From assembly GCF_044465595.1 (NCBI RefSeq), contig NZ_JBITLV010000002.1, positions 248,001 through 312,000 on the forward strand: a stretch of 64,000 bases of DNA, in the 5' to 3' direction. The notes beneath the pieces are model-generated. The model was not told the origin of the DNA. It did no database searches and was given only the letters and a program-made list of their open reading frames with translations. The stretch is from Spongisporangium articulatum. GTDB lineage: Bacteria; Actinomycetota; Actinomycetes; Actinomycetales; Kineosporiaceae. The position numbers were made by a program, and so were the translations under genes. Of this stretch, positions 6,948-14,111 are shown piece by piece; the stretch's first letter is position 1; the number at the start of each line of letters is the position of its first letter.

Positions 6948-8132
6948 TCACGACGCGGGGTAGGGCCCCCAGGCGTCCTTGCGCGCCACGGACGGCTTCT
7001 TCCCCAGCTGTCCGGTACGCACCAGGCTGGCCAGCGTGTCCATCACGACGCGCGCGCTGATCAGCGAGGTCTGCTCGGCCCAGTCGTAGGGCGGGGAGCA
7101 CTCGACGATCTCCATCCCCGAGATGCCGCCCTCGGCGATGCCGCGCACCAGGGCCAGCGCCTCACGGGGGAGCAGGCCGCCGGGCTCGGGCCAGCCGGTA
7201 CCGGGGACGAAGCCGGAGTCGATCACGTCGATGTCGAACGAGAGGTAGACCGCCTTGGCGCCCTGCCAGGCCAGCTCGAGCGCGGTCTCGATGATCTTCT
7301 CGACGCCGACCCGCTCGACGTCGCCGACGGTCATGACCGTCGTCCCGCGGGCCCGCCCGACCTTCACCCCCGCCCGCGGCGCCTGCCAGCCGCCGATGCC
7401 GATCTGCACGAGGTTGGTCGGCGGCGCGTTCTTGATGTCGGTCGCGTGGAACCACGGCGTGGTGTGCATCCGCTCGTCGAGGTCGAGCTCCTGGGTGTCG
7501 ACGTGCCGGTCGAAGTGGATGATGCCGATGTTGCCGTCGACGTAGGGCGCCAGGCCCCGGATCGTCGGGTAGCCGATCGAGTGGTCCCCGCCCAGCACGA
7601 CGGGAAAGACGTTCTGGGACATGACGTGCGCCATGCCCTTCGAGATCTGGTCGAAGCTCTTCTCCAGGTTTCCCGGGATGGCGAAGATGTCGCCGATGTC
7701 GACCATGTTCAACTGCTCGCGCAGGTCGACACCGAGTTCGTAGTTGTAGGTGCCGAAAAGGTTCGTCGCGCGCCGGATTCCCTGCGGGCCGAAGCGGGTG
7801 CCCGGCCGGTAGGTGGTGCCGGCGTCGAGCGGGGCGCCGAAGATGGCCACCTCGGCGTCGCCGATCTGGTGCACGTCCTCGACGTAGGGGCACTTCAGGA
7901 ACGTGCCGCGCTCGCCCGAGAAGTGCGGGATCTCGCCCCGGGCGAACGTCGGGATGTTCTTGTCGGTCAGGGAGTCCGCGCCCGGCAGTCCGTAGGCCAG
8001 GGCGCGCTCGACCTCCTCCTGCCAGCGCCGGTCGGACAGCTTCTCCTCGGCCTGCTGGGCCCAGTGGCCCTGCTGGTCGACGCGCTCCTCCAGCGCCTCG
8101 GGGGAGTAGTCGGGGCCGGTGGGTTCGCTCAT
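6948..8132 (-). CDS. Ureohydrolase (agmatinase/arginase family), candidate guanidine hydrolase
   Basis: A 394-residue metal-dependent ureohydrolase, longer than typical agmatinase (about 300) because of an N-terminal extension of roughly 80 residues. Metal ligands are visible: H184 in GGDHS, D208 and H210/D212 in FDRHVDT, and D300/D302 in SFDIDVIDS. The usual DAHxD Ala is Arg209. It starts at ATG 8132 after GAGAGG and diverges from an APC permease preceded by a guanidine-I riboswitch. The long form and the context resemble the nickel-dependent guanidine hydrolase GdmH (Synechocystis Sll1077), which releases ammonia and urea from guanidine. Agmatinase or guanidinobutyrase remain possible, and no Ni-chaperone genes are seen nearby. 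Family certain, substrate inferred. Confidence 0.85.
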   Translation of the reverse strand: MSEPTGPDYSPEALEERVDQQGHWAQQAEEKLSDRRWQEEVERALAYGLPGADSLTDKNIPTFARGEIPHFSGERGTFLKCPYVEDVHQIGDAEVAIFGAPLDAGTTYRPGTRFGPQGIRRATNLFGTYNYELGVDLREQLNMVDIGDIFAIPGNLEKSFDQISKGMAHVMSQNVFPVVLGGDHSIGYPTIRGLAPYVDGNIGIIHFDRHVDTQELDLDERMHTTPWFHATDIKNAPPTNLVQIGIGGWQAPRAGVKVGRARGTTVMTVGDVERVGVEKIIETALELAWQGAKAVYLSFDIDVIDSGFVPGTGWPEPGGLLPREALALVRGIAEGGISGMEIVECSPPYDWAEQTSLISARVVMDTLASLVRTGQLGKKPSVARKDAWGPYPAS

Positions 8133-8420
8133 GGTGGGTGCCTCTCGGGACGGGCGCGCACGGGCGCGCCGAGGTGGTCGGCAGATGCGCGCGCACGCGC
8201 GCGACCATGCCCTGATTCGACGGCCCGCGGGGCCGCAGAACCACGACGTACACCGGGGGTGGACGTCGGGTATCCCGCGGAAACAGTTGCCGGGCAGAGG
8301 ATTGCACCTCGGCACCGAATTTGGCGAGCCCCGGCCGACGTCACGACATCGATACGGCCGCGACCCGAAACCGAAACCTGGGGCTGGCTCACTCGTACGT
8401 GATCCGTCTGACGACGGAGC
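8133..8420. other. Divergent intergenic region between ureohydrolase and permease
   Basis: These 288 bases carry no gene I can support. They should hold both divergent promoters. An alternating GC tract at 8186-8203 is notable. No second riboswitch was found on the minus strand ahead of the ureohydrolase. Confidence 0.6.
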
Positions 8421-8527
8421 GCGTCTAGGGTTCCGCCGCCCGGCCTCGGGGGCCGGGCGGGCTGGTCCGAGAGATGCACACGGTGTGTCGCAGCGCCGTG
8501 CCACGGCGGGACAAAAGCCCGGGAGGC
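8421..8527 (+). promoter_or_regulatory. Guanidine-I (ykkC class) riboswitch
   Basis: The conserved ykkC aptamer is evident: CTAGGGTTCCG at 8425-8435, a GC-rich P1b-like stem (GCCCGGCC...GGCCGGGC), GGTCCGAGAGATGCACACGG at 8463-8482, the GCCGTG...CACGGC region, and the hallmark GGGACAAAAGCCCGGGAG at 8508-8525. Guanidine-I aptamers bind guanidinium and turn on guanidine export or degradation genes. The aptamer ends about 42 bases before the permease's ribosome-binding site; no terminator with a U-run is seen, so control may be translational. Confidence 0.95.
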
Positions 8528-8583
8528 CCATCTTCGGATCGGTGGCCCCCGCGCCGCCGGAGTCAGGCCAGGTGAGTCCGACC

Positions 8584-10164
8584 ATGAGTCTTGATCCGGA
8601 TCTTCAGCACCACCAGATCTCCAACCCGGTCGAGGCGCACGACCTCCACGACCTGGGCTACGAGCAGGAACTCGAGCGCAACATCGGTACGTACGAGTCG
8701 TTCGCCGCCGGGTTCAGCTTCGTCTCCATCCTCACCACGGTCTTCCAGCTCTTCGCGTTCGGCTTCTCGTTCGCCGGCCCGGGGTTCTTCTGGACCTGGC
8801 CCGCGGTGTTCCTCGGCCAGCTCTTCGTGGCCTTCCAGTTCGCGGAACTGTCTGCGCGGTGGCCGATCTCGGGAGCGATCTACCAGTGGTCGACCCGGCT
8901 CGGCGGCCGGATCTGGGGTTGGGTGGCCGGCTGGGTGATGCTGGTCGCGCAGGTCGTGACGGTGGCCGTGGCCGCCATCGCCCTCCAGGTCGTCCTGCCC
9001 GCGCTCTGGTCGGGGTTCCAGTTCATCGGTGACGACCCCAGTCTCACCTCGAAGTCGGGCTCCACGAACGCCGCCGTCCTGGGGATGATCCTGCTGGCGA
9101 TCACCACGACGATCAACGCGATCAGCGTGAAGCTGATGGCCGTGATCAACAGTGTCGGGGTCACCTGCGAACTGGTCGGCGTCACCCTGCTCATCGTCGC
9201 GCTGCTGTCGAAGTCCGAGCGCGGGCCCGGAATCGTCTTCAACACGGGCGGTCTCGGCACCGCCGGCTACCTGCCCGCGCTGCTCGTGGCCAGCTTGATG
9301 GCCGGTTACGTGCTGGTCGGGTTCGACAGCGCGGCCGAGCTGTCCGAGGAGACCAAGGACGCCCGAGGGACGGCGCCCCGCACCATCCTGCGGGCGCTCA
9401 GCTTCTCCGGGTTGTTCGGTGGGCTGCTCCTGCTCGCGGCCCTGATGGCCTCGCCGTCCACGAAGGTCGACAGCGACGTCTCGGTCGGGGGCATGGCCTA
9501 CATCGTGACCGCCCGGCTCGGCGACGTGCTGGGCCGGGTGTTCATCGCCGACGTCGTGATCGCCGCGTGCGTCTGCACTCTCGCCATCCAGGTAGCCACC
9601 ACGCGGATGATGTTCTCGATGGCCCGCGACCGGGCGCTGCCCTTCTCGACCTACCTGAGCAAGGTCTCGCCGCGCACCCACACACCGATCGGCCCGGCGG
9701 TGGTGGTCGGCGTCCTGACCATGGCGGTGCTGGTCCTGAACATCTTCCAGCCGGCCATGTACACGGCCCTGGCCAGCGTCTGCATCATGCTGCTCTACAT
9801 CGCCTACCTGATGGTGACGGCGCCGCTGCTGCTGCGCCGGTTCCAGGGATGGCCGGAAGTCGGTGCCCCGCAGGCGAAGACCGCCACCGGCAAGGAGCTG
9901 TTCCGCCTCGGCCGGTGGGCGCTGCCGCTGAACGTGCTGGCGGTCGTGTGGGGTGTCGCGATGACGATCAACCTCGCCTGGCCGCGCCGCGACGTCTACA
10001 ACCCCGACTTCGTCGGTCCGGAACACTGGTACCTGCAGTACTTCGCCTTCGTGTTCCTCGGCTTCACCCTGCTGCTCGGGGCCGTGGCCTACCAGGTGGT
10101 GAAGGTCCAGAACCAGCAGGTCCTGGACGCCCTCGACCCCGACCTCAACCCCGAACCCGCCTGA
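8584..10164 (+). CDS. APC-superfamily amino acid/amine permease under guanidine riboswitch control
   Basis: A 526-residue inner-membrane permease with about 12 hydrophobic segments and the APC signature early in the protein (ELERNIGTYESFAAGFSFVS, then the GPGFFWTWPAVFLGQLFVAF helix). SGAIYQWSTRLGGRIWGWVA is the conserved APC loop, and DSAAELSEETKDARGTAPR is typical of the GABA/choline-permease-like AAT subfamily. ATG 8584 follows AGGTGAG by seven bases. Because a guanidine-I riboswitch lies directly upstream, guanidine or a guanidino compound is the likely substrate; the direction (uptake for the adjacent ureohydrolase, or export) is not determined. The gene ends 13 bp before a 23-bp inverted repeat. 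Confidence 0.92.
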   Translation: MSLDPDLQHHQISNPVEAHDLHDLGYEQELERNIGTYESFAAGFSFVSILTTVFQLFAFGFSFAGPGFFWTWPAVFLGQLFVAFQFAELSARWPISGAIYQWSTRLGGRIWGWVAGWVMLVAQVVTVAVAAIALQVVLPALWSGFQFIGDDPSLTSKSGSTNAAVLGMILLAITTTINAISVKLMAVINSVGVTCELVGVTLLIVALLSKSERGPGIVFNTGGLGTAGYLPALLVASLMAGYVLVGFDSAAELSEETKDARGTAPRTILRALSFSGLFGGLLLLAALMASPSTKVDSDVSVGGMAYIVTARLGDVLGRVFIADVVIAACVCTLAIQVATTRMMFSMARDRALPFSTYLSKVSPRTHTPIGPAVVVGVLTMAVLVLNIFQPAMYTALASVCIMLLYIAYLMVTAPLLLRRFQGWPEVGAPQAKTATGKELFRLGRWALPLNVLAVVWGVAMTINLAWPRRDVYNPDFVGPEHWYLQYFAFVFLGFTLLLGAVAYQVVKVQNQQVLDALDPDLNPEPA

Positions 10165-10176
10165 CCCAACCCTCTT

Positions 10177-10199
10177 CGTGATCATGGAAACTTCTAGTC
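10177..10199. repeat. Left 23-bp inverted repeat flanking DUF559/AbiEi-like gene
   Basis: The 23 bases starting CGTGATCATGGAAACTTC are the exact reverse complement of 11218-11240. The repeat overlaps the last two bases of the intervening gene's stop codon. It begins with the same CGTGATCATG as the element at 3065. Confidence 0.95.
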
Positions 10200-11151
10200 A
10201 CCAGAGCCGGGTGTGAATCTTCGGTGCCATGCCGAGGGCTTCTCCGACGCCGCGTTCGAAGGCGAGGGAGGGTCCGAGGATGAGGGCTTTGCCGACGGGG
10301 GCGATCTGCCATTTCCAGTCGCGGTAAATGTGCTCGCGGCGTTTCGCGTCTCGGGTGCGGTCCGGGCGTTCGGTGTGGAATTCCTCGCCGTCGTACTCGT
10401 AGGCCTGGCGGATGTGGCGGTAGCCCATGTCGAGGCGATAGATCTCGCGGCCGTGTGAGTCGTAGAGCTTGATCTGGGGTTCGGGGGGTGGGAAGCCGGC
10501 GTCGGCGATGCGGAGTTTCGTCCAGGATTCGCCGATGGATTCGGTGCGGGGGTCGACGAGGGTGGCCAGGCGCCTGGCTTGGGCGACTCCGCGTGAGCCG
10601 CGGAAGCGTTCGATCTCGTCGCCGAGGTGGGCGGGTACGAGGAGGCCGGCGTGGGCGAGGGCATCGGCGGCGCCGAGACCCATGTGGGGAGGTAGCCAGC
10701 GCAGCAGGTCGACCGCCGTGCGCAGGGGTGTCGTGACCGGAACCCTGCCGATATCGGTCAGATCCTCGTCGTCGAGCGGTGCGACGTAGCAGCGCAGGCC
10801 GGGTCGGCGGACGGGTTCCCTTCCCACGGGCACGGTGCACTCCAGCGCCAGGGACCTGGTGTGTTCTCCGGGGGCTCGGGCGTCGACGCCCCACAGCCAG
10901 GCAGCGGTGCGACGCGAGGCTGCGGCCCCCGACGGCAGGGCCAGCGCGAGGCAGGCGGCCTTGTCCTCGACGGTCTCAGGGTGTGCCCCCACGACGTAAA
11001 CCCCGAACAGGACCTGGCTGACCAGACCTCGTCGGACCAGCGTGCCCAGCCAGTGCGCAGGCAGCCCGTGAGCTTCAGCCTGCGCTCGAGTGAACGGCCC
11101 GTTGCTGAGTCGCAGCAACGCCTGTGTCTGGAACGCCTCCCCGAGAACCAC
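10198..11151 (-). CDS. DUF559/AbiEi-like protein with predicted PD-(D/E)XK-type C-terminal domain
   Basis: A 317-residue protein of a type frequent as orphans in actinomycetes. The N-terminal third (FTRAQAEAHGLPAHWLGTLV then RRGLVSQVLFGVYVVG) resembles the winged-helix AbiEi antitoxin-like domain. The C-terminal part, from about residue 205, resembles Vsr/DUF559 restriction-like nucleases: RTESIGESW, then EIYRLDMGYRHIRQAYEYDG with D and E-Y-D positions suited to metal binding. GTG 11151 is the start. No AbiEii toxin partner is adjacent. The gene sits alone inside a perfect inverted repeat, between two genes whose 3' ends face each other, suggesting insertion. DNA cleavage activity is inferred, not shown. 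Confidence 0.78.
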   Translation of the reverse strand: MVLGEAFQTQALLRLSNGPFTRAQAEAHGLPAHWLGTLVRRGLVSQVLFGVYVVGAHPETVEDKAACLALALPSGAAASRRTAAWLWGVDARAPGEHTRSLALECTVPVGREPVRRPGLRCYVAPLDDEDLTDIGRVPVTTPLRTAVDLLRWLPPHMGLGAADALAHAGLLVPAHLGDEIERFRGSRGVAQARRLATLVDPRTESIGESWTKLRIADAGFPPPEPQIKLYDSHGREIYRLDMGYRHIRQAYEYDGEEFHTERPDRTRDAKRREHIYRDWKWQIAPVGKALILGPSLAFERGVGEALGMAPKIHTRLW

Positions 11152-11217
11152 TCATCGATAATCCCGGCCCGCAGAGGCGACGAGAGAAGTTATCCACAGC
11201 CCGCGGCTCTATCGCCA

Positions 11218-11240
11218 GACTAGAAGTTTCCATGATCACG
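11218..11240. repeat. Right 23-bp inverted repeat flanking DUF559/AbiEi-like gene
   Basis: Exact reverse complement of 10177-10199. It overlaps the TGA stop of the prolyl oligopeptidase gene (11236-11238), which reads CGTGATCATG on the minus strand. Beyond the repeat, both flanks continue with similar CCCTC-rich sequence, extending the symmetry imperfectly to about 30 bp. Confidence 0.95.
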
Positions 11241-13398
11241 AGGAGGGGGTGGGGAGGGGGGAGAAGGGGAGGCCGGTGCGGGCGGCCATGAAGGTCATCG
11301 TGTCGGTCGAGAGGGCCACGGTGCGGGAGAGGGCCCGGGCGCCGTGGCCGACGTCCTTCTCCCGCCGCACCAGGATCGGCGCCGCGTCCACCGGGGCGGA
11401 CGTCGCGTGCTGCAACGCCGCCGCCAGCTTGCGGGCGTGCAGCGGGTCGACCCGGCTGTCGCCGTCGAAGATCGTGAAGAGAACCGCCGGATAGGCGGTT
11501 CCGGACACCGTTCGGTGGTACGGCGAGTACGCGTACAGCCAGCCGAACTCCTCGGCCACCTCGGCCGAGCCGTACTCCACGTTCCAGGTCGCGCCCAGGC
11601 CGAACCGCTCGTAGCGCACCATGTCGAGCAGGGGCGCCGAACACACCACGGCGGTGAAGAGCTCGGGCCGCTGCGTCACCGCCGCCCCGACCAGCAACCC
11701 GCCGTTCGAGCCCCCGGAGATCGCCAGCCGGTCGCTCGTGGTCCAGCCTGACGCGACGAGATACTCAGCCGCGCAGTGGAAGTCGTCGAAGACATTCTGC
11801 TTGTTCCCGAGCATCCCGGCGCGGTGCCACTCCTCACCCTCCTCGGACCCGCCGCGCAGGTTGGCCACGGCGTAGGCGCCGCCCGCCTCGGTCCAGGCCA
11901 GGATCGTCGCCGAGTAGCCCGGCGTCATCGGCACGCCGAACCCGCCGTACCCGTAGAGCACCGTCGGCATCGGGGCCAGCGGCGAACCGTCGTCGGCGAG
12001 CAGGTCGGCGCGGGCCGTGACGAACATCCGCACCGTCGTGCCGTCGAGCGACTCGTACGAGACCTGCCGCGTCACGACGTCCGGCACCGAGACCGTCCCG
12101 GGTGGCGACGAGTACAACGACACCTCACCCGTCCGCCCGTCGAGCCGGTACACATGCGGCGGCGTCACGTGGTCGGTGTAGCTGAACCACACCTCGTGAC
12201 CACCCTCCGGGCGGCCGACCAACCCGCCCACGGAGCCGAGCCCGGGCAGCGTGACCGACCCGCGGTCGCCGTCCAGGCGCGAACCGTCGGAGGCGCGGTG
12301 CACCGAGATCTCCGACACCGCGTGCCGGGTCCACCCCGCCATCAGCAGAGGCGTTTCCAGCTGCGGGCCGTCGAGCACCGCGTAGTCCTCGAGCACCGCG
12401 GTCGCGTCGTGCGGGATCAGGTCCACCCAGTGCTCGCGCCCGGGTGTCGCGGGCGACGTCACGCACAGCCGGCCGCGCGGCGCGTCGAGGTCGGTGAACA
12501 CGTACAGCCGCCCGTCGCGCCCGACGTGCGCGCCCACCTGCGCGTCGAGACCCACCGCCACCGGCACGAACGGGGGCGACTCCGGGGAACTGTCGCGCAG
12601 GTCGGCGAGCCACACGTCGTTGCGGGGCGCCGTCCCGACCGCCGCCGAGACCACCAGCCACCGCCCGTCGCGCGACAGCCCGACCCCGAAGTACGTGCGC
12701 GGGTCGTGCCCGTCGCCGAACACCTGCACGTCGGACTCCGGGTCGGTGCCCAGCCGGTGCAGCCACACCCGCCGGTGGTACTGCTTCTCGTCCTCGGGCA
12801 AACCCTCGGGCGGCAGGCGCCGGACGTAGAAGAAGGCGTCCTGCCCCGGCAACCACGACACGGGCGAGTACCGCGCCCGGTCGATCGGCCCGTCCACCAC
12901 CTCACCGGTCACGACGTCCAGCACCCGCAGCACGCTCTCCTCGGTGCCGCCCTCCGACACCTGGTAGGCCAGCAGGGTGCCCTCGCGGTTCGGCTGCCAG
13001 GCGTCGAGGGTGGTCAGCCCGCCCGGGTCGAGCGTGATCGGGTCGAGCAGCACCCGCGGCTCGGCGTCCGGGGTGTCGCTGACGTGCAGGACGCCGTGCT
13101 CCTGCTCGCCGGTGCGCCGCACGAAGAACCGCCGCTCGCCGCGCCAGACCGGCACGCCCACCACGCCGCCGCTCAGCAGTTCGGTCAACCGGGCCGACAC
13201 GCGCTCCCGCCCGGGCCAGGACGAGGCGAACGACGTGAACAGCTCGTCCTGCGCGCTCGACCACGCCTCCGTGACCGGATCGCCCGCGTCCTCTAACCAG
13301 CGGTACGGGTCCGCGACGCTCACACCGTGTAGCGTCTCGGTCAGGTCGAGGCGCGCCGCGGTGGGGTACAGCCGGGGGGCGGGGTCGGGTGCGGTCAT
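11236..13398 (-). CDS. Prolyl oligopeptidase, S9A family
   Basis: A 720-residue serine peptidase that should cleave short peptides after proline in the cytoplasm; no signal peptide is seen. The N-terminal segment (RLDLTETLHGVSVADPYRWL) and the seven-bladed propeller region precede an alpha/beta hydrolase domain. The catalytic triad is visible: Ser564 in GGSNGG, Asp651 in SRVDP and His685 in DVGHG. GYGGFG (oxyanion-hole Tyr region) is also present. Length matches the family. ATG 13398 is used. The gene is convergent with the DUF559-like cassette boundary and divergent from the chemosensory operon. Confidence 0.95.
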   Translation of the reverse strand: MTAPDPAPRLYPTAARLDLTETLHGVSVADPYRWLEDAGDPVTEAWSSAQDELFTSFASSWPGRERVSARLTELLSGGVVGVPVWRGERRFFVRRTGEQEHGVLHVSDTPDAEPRVLLDPITLDPGGLTTLDAWQPNREGTLLAYQVSEGGTEESVLRVLDVVTGEVVDGPIDRARYSPVSWLPGQDAFFYVRRLPPEGLPEDEKQYHRRVWLHRLGTDPESDVQVFGDGHDPRTYFGVGLSRDGRWLVVSAAVGTAPRNDVWLADLRDSSPESPPFVPVAVGLDAQVGAHVGRDGRLYVFTDLDAPRGRLCVTSPATPGREHWVDLIPHDATAVLEDYAVLDGPQLETPLLMAGWTRHAVSEISVHRASDGSRLDGDRGSVTLPGLGSVGGLVGRPEGGHEVWFSYTDHVTPPHVYRLDGRTGEVSLYSSPPGTVSVPDVVTRQVSYESLDGTTVRMFVTARADLLADDGSPLAPMPTVLYGYGGFGVPMTPGYSATILAWTEAGGAYAVANLRGGSEEGEEWHRAGMLGNKQNVFDDFHCAAEYLVASGWTTSDRLAISGGSNGGLLVGAAVTQRPELFTAVVCSAPLLDMVRYERFGLGATWNVEYGSAEVAEEFGWLYAYSPYHRTVSGTAYPAVLFTIFDGDSRVDPLHARKLAAALQHATSAPVDAAPILVRREKDVGHGARALSRTVALSTDTMTFMAARTGLPFSPLPTPSS

Positions 13399-13637
13399 GG
13401 TCGGTGACCCTAACCCGGCCGTGTCCGCCTCGGCCTCTCGCGCGCAGGAGTCGGCGAGTGCCAGCCAAAGGGTTCTCTTGGGGGGTGGGCCGCCGGGGCG
13501 CTCAAGCCGCGGCCGGCCAGGTCCGATCTCACCCCTGACCGCGTGGGGGTTTCACCATCGCCGCAACCACCGGGCCCGATGCCGGGTCCATCACCGTCAC
13601 GACCCGTCCCGCCGGAGCGGGGCCCGGCCGGCGGGCG

Positions 13638-14111
13638 GTGCTGTGCCGGGTGGGGGTGGTCGGCGCCGGGGACGACGGGTTCCTGGTCGCCCTCCCGCTG
13701 GAGCACGTCCGCGAGACGATGCGACCCCTGCCCGTCCGGGCGCTGCCGGGCCTGCCCCGGTTCGTCCCCGGGCTGGCGATGGTCCGCGGCCAGGCCACCC
13801 CGGTCGTCGACGCAGGTGCTCTGCTCGGCGTCCGGTCGCCGCGCGCGGGACGGTTCGTGAGCCTGGACGTCGGGAGCCGCACCGTGGCGCTCGCGGTCAC
13901 CGAGGTCCTCGGCGTGCGCGACCTCGACGGCCTCGCCCCCCACCTCGGTGCCGACGGCCTCCCGCCCCTGCTGCGCACCCTGGACAACTCGGTGGTCGAG
14001 GCCGTCCGTGCCGTCGACAGTGACCTGCTGCTGGTACTGACCGCATCCGCGCTCGTGCCCGAGGAGACCTGGGCGGCCGTCTCGTCCGCCCCGGCGGGGG
14101 CCGCCTCGTGA
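13638..14111 (+). CDS. CheW-like scaffold protein (WspB position)
   Basis: A 157-residue CheW-fold protein: FLVALPLEHVRETMRPLPVR, VPGLAMVRGQATPVVDAGAL and VALAVTEVLGVRDL are the typical SH3-like strands that couple receptor to CheA. GTG 13638 is the first start in the conserved frame; no ATG is available upstream. Its stop overlaps the CheR start (GTGA at 14108-14111). It opens a seven-gene operon with overlaps at each junction. The 239 bp between it and the divergent peptidase hold no gene; a weak FliA-like promoter match at 13502-13527 is uncertain. Confidence 0.85.
   Translation: MLCRVGVVGAGDDGFLVALPLEHVRETMRPLPVRALPGLPRFVPGLAMVRGQATPVVDAGALLGVRSPRAGRFVSLDVGSRTVALAVTEVLGVRDLDGLAPHLGADGLPPLLRTLDNSVVEAVRAVDSDLLLVLTASALVPEETWAAVSSAPAGAAS

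Noticed and set aside
5200..6963. Long plus-strand frame opposite the globin and MscS genes
   Set aside because: Same cause; it overlaps three genes with strong family motifs and matches no protein family.
10198..11151. Type IV toxin-antitoxin (AbiE) locus
   Set aside because: Only an AbiEi-like N-terminal domain is present; no AbiEii nucleotidyltransferase gene is adjacent, so calling a toxin-antitoxin system is not justified.
11190..11198. Perfect DnaA-box sequence TTATCCACA
   Set aside because: A single isolated box upstream of the DUF559-like gene; no cluster, no dnaA/dnaN/parAB genes, so not an origin.
13502..13527. FliA-like promoter (TCAAG, 15 bp, TCCGATC) ahead of the chemosensory operon
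   Set aside because: Both boxes have mismatches and such matches are common by chance; not strong enough to annotate.
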